The translations under genes and the position numbers were made by a program. A stretch of 50,440 nucleotides of DNA from a bacterium (GTDB lineage: Bacteria > SZUA-79 > Acidulodesulfobacterales > Acidulodesulfobacteraceae): NCBI GenBank assembly GCA_021806885.1, contig JAKAPT010000003.1, forward strand, positions 1 through 50,440, read 5' to 3'. Shown here one piece after another: positions 44,734 through 50,440 of this stretch (its first letter is position 1; each line of letters starts with the position of its first letter). Below the pieces are notes generated by a model. That model saw only the letters and a list, made by a program, of their open reading frames with translations, had not been told where the DNA came from and did not search any database.

Positions 44734-46385
44734 AAGCAATACCCCTGGGAGGACTGGGGGAAATCGGCCTCAACATGATGGTGTATGAGACCGAAAAAGA
44801 CATAATAATAGTGGATTGCGGGATAATGTTCCCGGAAGATTACATGCTGGGAATAGACATGGTAATTCCCGATATAAGGTATCTTTATGACCCCGAAAAA
44901 AAAGAAAAAATAAGAGGGATTGTACTTACGCATGGGCATGAAGACCACATAGGAGCCATTCCGTATATCCTCAGGGAATTAAACATTCCCATTTTTGGAA
45001 CGCCGTTTACTCTTGGCATTCTCGAAGAAAAACTCAAAGAGTACGACCTTCCCTTCAGGGCCTCGCTTTTCACCGTGAAAACCGGAAGTTCGATTACCTT
45101 GGGAGATTTTGAAATAGAATTCATTCGCGTTGCTCACTCCATAATAGACGGGGCAAGCCTTGCCATCAAGACCCCTCTGGGAGTTGTCATACACACCGGT
45201 GATTTCAAGTTTGACCAGAGCCTTGATAAGGACCTTGCTACCGACATTAACAGGCTTGCTCATTACGGGGACAACGGCGTGCTCGCGCTTTTTTCAGACT
45301 CTACAAATATAGAGAAGGAGGGTTTTACGATTTCCGAGCTTGACATAAAGAACGAGTTCAGGACTATTTTCAGCGAACACCCCGGAAGGATTATAATAGC
45401 CCTTTTCGCTTCCAATATTTATAGGATATCCGAGCTTTTCTCCCTCGCCGGGGAATTCAATAAAAAGGTCATGTTCAGCGGAAGAAGCCTTATGACGTAC
45501 ACTCGGGTTGCGAGAAAACTGGGTTACCTTAACATACCGGATGACATGCTTGTGGATGAAGAGTCAATAGATTATTACAGGCCCGAAGAACTTTTAATAC
45601 TTACCACCGGGACCCAGGGGGAGGCTATGAGCGCCCTTTCGAGAATTTCGGTTAACGACCATAAATATATAAAGATCAAACACGACGACCTGGTCCTTCT
45701 TTCCTCAAAATTTATTCCAGGGAATGAGAAGGCAATATCCAAAATCATAAACAACCTTTACCGCAGGGGCGCCGAGGTTTATTACGAAAGCATCTCCGAG
45801 ATCCACGTATCGGGCCATGGCAGCAAGGAAGAGCTTAAACTTATGATAAACATAACAAAGCCTAAATATTTCATTCCCGTGCACGGAGAGGTTAAACACC
45901 TTTACCAGCATAAAAAGCTTGCTGTGAGCGCGGGCATTTCACCTTCAAACAGCTTTGCGATAGAAAACGGCGACACCTTGGAGTTTACAGAAGACAGGGA
46001 ATGCATAATAGGAGAGAAGGTTTATTCGGGAAGGATTTTCGTTGACGGAAAAGGAATAGGCGACGTCTTAACGCATACCATTAAGGAAAGAGCCCACCTT
46101 TCAGAAAATGGAATGATAGTCGTGATGCTTGTCGTCGATTCAAAAACCTCGAGCATAATTTCAGGGCCCGAGATAGTCTCGAAAGGATTTGTTTTCGAGG
46201 ATTATTTCAAGGAACTGAGCGGGGCCCTTCACAGGCTTGTGATGGACGTTATAGAAAAAAATTTAACGCAGGAAAGCGTTGACTGGGTAAAAGTGAAAGA
46301 TGATATAAGGAGGTCTTTAAAAAAATATCTGAATAAGAAGATAGACCGCAGACCCTTTATTTTTCCCATGATTACGGAAATATAA
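44721..46385 (+). CDS. rnj: Ribonuclease J
   Basis: This 554-residue metallo-beta-lactamase/beta-CASP protein has the metal motif HGHEDHIG, the SDSTN motif and the late GHGSKEEL and VHGE motifs. It is a 5'-3' exo- and endoribonuclease in mRNA decay and rRNA maturation. N-terminal LGGLGEIGLNM is typical. Deltaproteobacteria and Firmicutes often use it; enterics do not. Translation may be coupled to plsC. Confidence 0.96.
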   Translation: MPALKAIPLGGLGEIGLNMMVYETEKDIIIVDCGIMFPEDYMLGIDMVIPDIRYLYDPEKKEKIRGIVLTHGHEDHIGAIPYILRELNIPIFGTPFTLGILEEKLKEYDLPFRASLFTVKTGSSITLGDFEIEFIRVAHSIIDGASLAIKTPLGVVIHTGDFKFDQSLDKDLATDINRLAHYGDNGVLALFSDSTNIEKEGFTISELDIKNEFRTIFSEHPGRIIIALFASNIYRISELFSLAGEFNKKVMFSGRSLMTYTRVARKLGYLNIPDDMLVDEESIDYYRPEELLILTTGTQGEAMSALSRISVNDHKYIKIKHDDLVLLSSKFIPGNEKAISKIINNLYRRGAEVYYESISEIHVSGHGSKEELKLMINITKPKYFIPVHGEVKHLYQHKKLAVSAGISPSNSFAIENGDTLEFTEDRECIIGEKVYSGRIFVDGKGIGDVLTHTIKERAHLSENGMIVVMLVVDSKTSSIISGPEIVSKGFVFEDYFKELSGALHRLVMDVIEKNLTQESVDWVKVKDDIRRSLKKYLNKKIDRRPFIFPMITEI

Positions 46386-46438
46386 AATAGAAGATTTTTA
46401 AGGAAAAAGATTTGTAAAATATTTTTTAAAAATTATTG

Positions 46439-46447
46439 TGATATAAT
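46439..46447 (+). promoter_or_regulatory. Extended -10 promoter of the small Lys/Ala-rich gene
   Basis: TGATATAAT, the recurrent extended -10, gives a predicted leader of about 118 nt before the ATG at 46572. Confidence 0.55.
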
Positions 46448-46493
46448 TTTAATAGATATTCATTGAGTTTTCGCGGGATAATTTTTGCAAAGC

Positions 46494-46533
46494 AATTTAA
46501 AATTAACAAAAACATTAAAGTTAATTTTAAATT
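46494..46533 (+). other. Perfect 14-bp inverted repeat in the leader
   Basis: AATTTAAAATTAAC (46494-46507) and GTTAATTTTAAATT (46520-46533) form an AU-only-like stem with a 12-nt loop, 23 nt upstream of the Shine-Dalgarno. It may protect or position the mRNA 5' region, or be an operator. Confidence 0.6.
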
Positions 46534-46571
46534 TGTCGTTCTATTAAAAAGGAAAGAGGAGGTGATTTTAG

Positions 46572-46634
46572 ATGGCAACAAAGAAAGCAGCTAAGAAACC
46601 CGCAAAAAAAGCACCAGCAAAAAAAAAGAAATAA
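46572..46634 (+). CDS. Tiny Lys/Ala-rich basic protein (20 aa), histone H1-tail-like
   Basis: An ATG at 46572 opens 20 codons of almost only Lys, Ala and Pro (starts MATKKAAKK, ends KKKK). It is preceded by AGGAGGTGAT (46557-46566), a 10-base match to the 16S anti-Shine-Dalgarno, at ideal spacing. It has its own promoter, leader hairpin and terminator, so it looks like a real, strongly translated gene. The composition resembles the C-terminal tails of bacterial histone H1-like proteins and suggests nucleic-acid binding. An attenuation leader peptide is unlikely as no gene follows on this strand. Confidence 0.7.
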   Translation: MATKKAAKKPAKKAPAKKKK

Positions 46635-46666
46635 CTTTGCGGTTTTTACCTTTAGAAATATTTATT

Positions 46667-46743
46667 AAAAAACGCTTTTATTTTTAAGAAGGCCTTTGGG
46701 TGGGCACTTAATTCTATTTACATCTTAAATAAAAGCGTTTTTT
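46667..46743. terminator. Long-stem, bidirectional terminator-like inverted repeat
   Basis: AAAAAACGCTTTTATTT (46667-46683) continues, after a 2-nt bulge, with AAGA. It pairs with TCTT followed by AAATAAAAGCGTTTTTT (46723-46743). The 33-nt loop contains GGCCTTTGGG. T-runs on both sides allow termination of the small gene and of the opposing gene at 46760. Confidence 0.8.
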
Positions 46744-46759
46744 AATTTTTGTTTTTTAG

Positions 46760-47014
46760 TTACTTGGAACTTCCTTCATCAGGGTTTTGGCCCTTGTCAA
46801 GCTTTGCATGCCTCGACTTAACCCTGTCAACCCTGTTGTCTATCCTTTCTATAAAGCCGTTTAGCATGCTCTCTATCGCGAACACCATTTCCTTGTTGGC
46901 CTTGCCGAGATGTTCTACGACTTCGACCGGGATGCGGTCATAAATGGAATCGGCTATCCTGTTTCCCAATTCCATTCCTTTATCCCTCAGGGATTTTTCC
47001 TCTTTTTTGGGCAT
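46760..47014 (-). CDS. Small charged hypothetical protein (84 aa)
   Basis: I do not recognise the family. The 84-residue protein is highly charged, mostly helical by appearance (residues 15-70), with no signal peptide, cysteine or membrane segment. GGAGG lies 5 nt before the ATG, so it is very likely translated. It converges with the small Lys/Ala-rich gene and shares its terminator. It may form a coiled-coil oligomer. Confidence 0.75.
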   Translation of the reverse strand: MPKKEEKSLRDKGMELGNRIADSIYDRIPVEVVEHLGKANKEMVFAIESMLNGFIERIDNRVDRVKSRHAKLDKGQNPDEGSSK

Positions 47015-47129
47015 TTTAACCTCCGTAATATATTTAAAGGTTAGAGTATTATTGTTTTTATTGCGGGAACATTTTGATTATATCTTAAAAGGGGCAGAAT
47101 TTCAATAGACGGGCAACTCCTTGAAAAGA

Positions 47130-47969
47130 CTAATCTTCCGGGAATTTTTTCCCTATGTCGTAGCCAAGTTTCAAAGAGATTATGTTTCCGGCCGCGACAG
47201 TGAGCGGAATTATTACATTTTCGAGCTTCTCTTTAGATGTCCTTATCATAGGGGCGGAAATGGATATGCCCCCTACGATATGAGTAGTGTAATCCCGCAG
47301 AGGAACTCCTATGCATATTATCCCTTCGTCAAGCTCCTCGTTATCTATCGCGTATCCCTGGATTTTAATCTTTTCTAGTTCTTTGAAAAGAACGGCCCTG
47401 TCGGTTATCGTGTTTTTTGTGTATCCCTGCAGTTTTTCCGGGAGGAGCCTTTCAACCCAATCAAAGGGCTCAAAGGCAATCTGGGATTTTCCGATGGCAG
47501 TGGCATATACGGGAAGCGTGTTTCCGACCCTTGAGGCGACCTTTAAAACCTGATTGGCCTCCACGATGTCTAAGTATATTACATGTCTTTCCCTTATGAC
47601 CCCGACATATGCGGATTCCTTAAGCCTTGCGACAAGGTCTTTAAGAATCGGCTTGGCTATGCTTAAGAGACGAAGATGATGGATGAACGACTGGCCGAGC
47701 TCAAGGCTTTTTAGCCCGAGGCGGTAGTTTTCGCTGGCGGGGTCCTGCTCTATGTATCCCTTGTGCTCGAGGGTCGCGAGAAGCCTGAATATCTTGTTTT
47801 TGTGGAGTTTAAGGATTTTACTCAACTCGCTCACCCCAAGTTCGGGTTTTTCATCCTTAAAGGCTTCAAGCAGCTCAAGCGAGTTTAAAACCGTTTTGAT
47901 TATATAACCTGTTTTATCTTTCTTTTTATTCCCTGCTTCCTTAATATCCTTATTGTTTTCCCCTTTCAT
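47130..47969 (-). CDS. IclR family transcriptional regulator
   Basis: This about 279-residue regulator has an N-terminal winged helix (about 22-85: LNSLELLEAF, GVSELSKILKLHKNKIFRLLATLEHKGYI) and a C-terminal effector domain (LPVYATAIGKSQIAF, GYAIDNEELDEGIICIGVPLRDY). IclR proteins sense small carboxylic or aromatic compounds. The ATG at 47969 has AGGGG upstream; one at 48029 has no ribosome site. It is divergent from amrS, a possible target, though no operator is obvious. Confidence 0.92.
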   Translation of the reverse strand: MKGENNKDIKEAGNKKKDKTGYIIKTVLNSLELLEAFKDEKPELGVSELSKILKLHKNKIFRLLATLEHKGYIEQDPASENYRLGLKSLELGQSFIHHLRLLSIAKPILKDLVARLKESAYVGVIRERHVIYLDIVEANQVLKVASRVGNTLPVYATAIGKSQIAFEPFDWVERLLPEKLQGYTKNTITDRAVLFKELEKIKIQGYAIDNEELDEGIICIGVPLRDYTTHIVGGISISAPMIRTSKEKLENVIIPLTVAAGNIISLKLGYDIGKKFPED

Positions 47970-48084
47970 TTTCCCCTGCTTCTTTTTTATAAGCCTTGTT
48001 TTTATTCCACTCAATTTTACATAATACAAAAATAAAAAGCAATTTTAAAAACGGCTCCCTAATTTCGAGCAAAAGAATTGTATT

Positions 48085-48109
48085 TGATATAATTCAAAAT
48101 CCGTATAAA
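48085..48109 (+). promoter_or_regulatory. Promoter region of amrS
   Basis: TGATATAAT (48085-48093) is an extended -10 box 24 nt before the ATG. A second TATAAA at 48104-48109 lies 8 nt before the ATG and would make a leaderless transcript. TTAGGAT before the ATG is a weak Shine-Dalgarno. Confidence 0.4.
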
Positions 48110-48117
48110 ATTAGGAT

Positions 48118-49164
48118 ATGGACGAAGAAATCGTAAGAACGAGGCTTTTTAAAAAAACTGAAGATGGGTTCAACCAGTGCCTCATATGCGCCCATAGATG
48201 CAAAATTAAAGACGGAAGGGTCGGGGTCTGCAAGACCATCGCTAATAGGGGTGGGGAGCTTTATACGATAAATTACGGCATTCTTGTTGCCCGGAATGTC
48301 GACCCCATCGAGAAAAAACCCCTTTTTCATTTTCTCCCAAAGTCCTATTCATATTCAATTGCTTCCCCCGGCTGCAACTTCAGGTGCCTGGGTTGTCAGA
48401 ACGCGGACATATCCCAGGCATACAGGGATGAGGGTTTTGAGACATACATTGAATATTTCAAGGGAATGAAAAGGGTTGAGCCCGAAGAAGCAGTAAAAAG
48501 CGCCCTTTCATCTGGATGCAAATCGATATCGTTTACCTACACAGACCCGGCAGTGTTTTTTGATTACAGCATGGAAGTCATGGGGCTTGCGCACGAGAAG
48601 GGGCTTAAAAATATTTTTGTGACTAACGGGTTTTTCACTCCCGAGTCGATTGGCGCCGTTAAAGGCCTCCTCGACGCGGCCAACATAGACATAAAGTTTT
48701 TTAACGATAATAGCTACAGGAGGATATGCGGGGGAAGGCTGGAGCCGGTCCTTGAATCTATAAGGGGGTTTTATGAAAACGGGGTGCACCTGGAGGTTAC
48801 TACGCTTCTCATCGACGAATATAATAACACCCCGGAAGAGATAAGGGCCATAGCGGATTTTATTGCTTCGGTAAGTCCGGAGATTCCCTGGCACCTTTCG
48901 AGGTTTTTTCCTCTCTATAAAATGCAGGACGGGAGCGTTACCCCGGAAAAAGGTCTCTTAAGGGCGTATGACATAGGAAAAGAGGCCGGGCTTAAATATA
49001 TATATATAGGCAACGTGCGCATGGAGGGTTATGAAGACACCGTTTGTCCTTCGTGTGAGAGGCTTTTGATTAAAAGGGTCGGATACGATGTCCTTGAAAA
49101 CAACATAAAGGGAGAGGGAGAGTGCAAATTTTGCGGCAATAAGATTTATGGGGTGTTCAAATAA
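48118..49164 (+). CDS. amrS: AmmeMemoRadiSam system radical SAM enzyme
   Basis: This 348-residue protein matches AmrS: an N-terminal Cys cluster (CLICAHRCKIKDGRVGVC), the radical SAM CNFRCLGCQN motif, SFTYTDPAVF, DIKFFNDNSYRRICGG and a C-terminal Cys-pair segment (CPSCE, CKFCGN) that could bind zinc or Fe-S. The family usually occurs with AMMECR1 and MEMO1 proteins; neither is adjacent here. Its substrate is unknown. It resembles pyruvate formate-lyase activating enzymes, but the cysteine arrangement favours AmrS. Confidence 0.9.
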   Translation: MDEEIVRTRLFKKTEDGFNQCLICAHRCKIKDGRVGVCKTIANRGGELYTINYGILVARNVDPIEKKPLFHFLPKSYSYSIASPGCNFRCLGCQNADISQAYRDEGFETYIEYFKGMKRVEPEEAVKSALSSGCKSISFTYTDPAVFFDYSMEVMGLAHEKGLKNIFVTNGFFTPESIGAVKGLLDAANIDIKFFNDNSYRRICGGRLEPVLESIRGFYENGVHLEVTTLLIDEYNNTPEEIRAIADFIASVSPEIPWHLSRFFPLYKMQDGSVTPEKGLLRAYDIGKEAGLKYIYIGNVRMEGYEDTVCPSCERLLIKRVGYDVLENNIKGEGECKFCGNKIYGVFK

Positions 49165-49177
49165 GCCCCTGCCGGAA

Positions 49178-50209
49178 TTAAAGGTGGTGCTTTATATGGC
49201 TTATAGCCACCTTGCCCGGTTTAGGTTTTGATTGGGGCAGAAGGCAGGCTTCAAGGGATGAAGTGCCCGGTTTTGTGGCAACCGGAGGCTCGGTTATCCC
49301 GGAAACGGTCACCATAGTTCCGTAACCTATGTTTTCATGAAGGAATTTGGCTTTTTTCAAGGGAAGTTCGACGCATCCCGCAGATTGGGGAAATCCGTAA
49401 TGAGCCCGGTAGATATAATGAAGGGCCTCGCTCTTGTTGAAATAATCTACATATAAAATACCGCTATCGCTGTAGGGAACCCATTTTACTGGGTGACCAT
49501 TCAGGCACCCGACCGATTTAGGGTTCTTATTAAGCATCTCTTTGAAAACATTTTCTGGAATCCTGGCGGGGGAAAGGCCGCTCATGGTTGTTGAGTCGTA
49601 ACGCAGATAGACAAAAAACGTTCCATCAGAGGTTGTTGAATACTCCCCCGTGTTCGCGGGGGATGAAAAAACCTTCCGGCCATTTTCATACAGGGAGACT
49701 TCTTCATTCTTCATTGCCTGCCTGATAATTACCCATTTGAAAGGAAGCGGGTCGTATTCCTTTTTTGCTGCGCTTTCTTTCAGTTCGGACAAGAGCGCCG
49801 TTGTAATTTGCGGTTTCAGGTATTTCCCGTCGCTTAGCCTTCCGGACACCTGGAGGTATTGTTCTATCGCCCCAAGTATAAATGGATTTTGCGGGTTCCA
49901 GGGATAGGACCCCGCGATATTTTGAAGGTCCTCGGGCATTGGGAACGCATATTTATATTGGTAGCTTGAAGTCTGGTATATCGGGAGATAGCGCAGGTAT
50001 TGAAGGTATTTTACCGTGCAATCGAAAACGGTTTTTCCGCCTTTGCACCGGGCGGCTTCATAAGGGTTTGAGGAAGTTGTGACGGGTTTTCCCGGGATGC
50101 TCAGTTTTTCGGGAACATACGGAAGAAATCCTGCCGCGCCGGCAACAAGAAGGCCGGAAACTATAAGAACCCCTAGAACAACATATATGTACCTGGGATT
50201 AAATTTCAT
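49178..50209 (-). CDS. L,D-transpeptidase (YkuD domain), membrane-anchored
   Basis: This 343-residue protein has an N-terminal membrane anchor (about 8-29) and a C-terminal YkuD domain with the active-site segment HYGFPQSAGCVELP. The catalytic Cys and upstream His are intact. The usual Arg after the CV pair is Glu. Such enzymes make 3-3 cross-links in peptidoglycan or anchor lipoproteins. The central region (about 45-150) is not recognised. AAGGAG lies before the ATG; two TATAAT boxes lie upstream on this strand (50233-50238, 50243-50248 read in reverse). Confidence 0.87.
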   Translation of the reverse strand: MKFNPRYIYVVLGVLIVSGLLVAGAAGFLPYVPEKLSIPGKPVTTSSNPYEAARCKGGKTVFDCTVKYLQYLRYLPIYQTSSYQYKYAFPMPEDLQNIAGSYPWNPQNPFILGAIEQYLQVSGRLSDGKYLKPQITTALLSELKESAAKKEYDPLPFKWVIIRQAMKNEEVSLYENGRKVFSSPANTGEYSTTSDGTFFVYLRYDSTTMSGLSPARIPENVFKEMLNKNPKSVGCLNGHPVKWVPYSDSGILYVDYFNKSEALHYIYRAHYGFPQSAGCVELPLKKAKFLHENIGYGTMVTVSGITEPPVATKPGTSSLEACLLPQSKPKPGKVAISHIKHHL

Positions 50210-50232
50210 TGCTCATTCTCCTTAAGACCGGT

Positions 50233-50241
50233 ATTATATCA
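50233..50241 (-). promoter_or_regulatory. Extended -10 promoter of the L,D-transpeptidase gene
   Basis: Read on the minus strand this is TGATATAAT, the same extended -10 found before several plus-strand genes, with a leader of about 15 nt holding AAGGAG. Confidence 0.5.
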
Positions 50242-50289
50242 TATTATAATGTTTAAAATAATAGCAAAAATAACAACCCTTAAACCTGT

Positions 50290-50439
50290 TTAACCCTGAT
50301 GTATATTATCGGTATGGCACGTGGTATGAACATACTTACCACCCTGTCTCGATTTTAACATATCTATTACCCCGTATAAATAATTTAAGCGGCCAAGCCA
50401 CTCAACCCCGGTACCCAGCACCCTTAAAACATCTTCCAT
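50290..50439 (-). CDS. Possible open frame at the window edge (49 aa visible)
   Basis: On the minus strand a frame runs from an ATG at 50439 (or beyond the window) to a TAA at 50290. It starts MEDVLRVLG and contains LGRLNYLYGVIDML. I do not recognise it. It may be the 3' end of a gene outside the window, or chance. The rest of 50210-50290 holds the L,D-transpeptidase promoter. Confidence 0.3.
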   Translation of the reverse strand: MEDVLRVLGTGVEWLGRLNYLYGVIDMLKSRQGGKYVHTTCHTDNIHQG

Positions 50440-50440
50440 A

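Noticed and set aside
46667-46743. Long inverted repeat as a transposon end or MITE
   Set aside because: It is a single copy in the window, has T-runs on both sides and lies between two convergent genes, which fits a bidirectional terminator.

Overview
The window comes from the chromosome of a Gram-negative, diderm bacterium of moderate GC. It carries hldD (heptose for LPS), lolA, a type IV pilus minor-pilin cluster, a split-b F1-ATPase operon (b', b, delta, alpha, gamma, beta, epsilon), parAB and the dnaA-rpmH origin neighbourhood. The F1 operon layout, the radical-SAM peptide cassette and the PilV/W/X genes fit a deltaproteobacteria-like lineage best, possibly an uncultured one. That placement is an inference from gene content.

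Layout. 1-3000: dnaN (cut by the window edge) and dnaA on the minus strand. They are flanked by two very AT-rich gaps with DnaA-box-like dyads, so this is the probable replication origin. 2967-6665: rpmH-rnpA-yidD-yidC-mnmE. 6679-9205: a divergent NRAMP transporter with its own operator-like dyad, an unknown small protein and an S49 peptidase. 9253-12648: mnmG and the folate genes pabB-pabC. 12637-15268: a peroxiredoxin gene divergent from a radical SAM/SPASM - PqqD - short peptide - DoxX operon that ends in a clear terminator. 15343-18502: glucose dehydrogenase plus a cytosolic GH15 glucoamylase. 18522-23417: a PAS/GAF/GGDEF signalling protein, an SDR, a DUF2249-RIC nitrosative-stress pair and bacterioferritin. 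23425-26928: rsmG, hldD, parA and parB, with two perfect parS sites nearby. 26999-32608: the F1-ATPase operon. 32712-37360: serS, ftsK, lolA, yajQ. 37457-39350: glnB-glnA behind a sigma-54 promoter. 39401-50440: a flavin disulfide reductase, ssb, minor pilins, plsC, RNase J, a tiny Lys/Ala-rich protein gene, an IclR regulator, AmrS and an L,D-transpeptidase.

The most notable item is the peptide gene at 14563. Its first stop codon is a UGA, followed after 19 nt by a 6-bp hairpin with a GGU apical loop, which has the geometry of a bacterial SECIS element. Reading the UGA as selenocysteine adds U-K-E-C-K before a UAG and creates a C-x-x-U-x-x-C motif. With a radical SAM/SPASM maturase and a PqqD-type recognition protein directly upstream, this looks like a selenocysteine-containing, radical-SAM-modified peptide (RiPP) system. 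The membrane protein DoxX is in the same operon and a peroxiredoxin is divergent, which suggests a redox role.

Other points: GlnA has Phe in place of the adenylylated Tyr. The ATP synthase epsilon subunit lacks its C-terminal domain while beta has an extra tail. The NRAMP protein lacks two signature residues. A 20-residue basic protein is made from a perfect Shine-Dalgarno. TGNTATAAT extended -10 promoters recur, often so close to the start codon that transcripts may be leaderless. No tRNA, rRNA, CRISPR array, insertion sequence or prophage was recognised.
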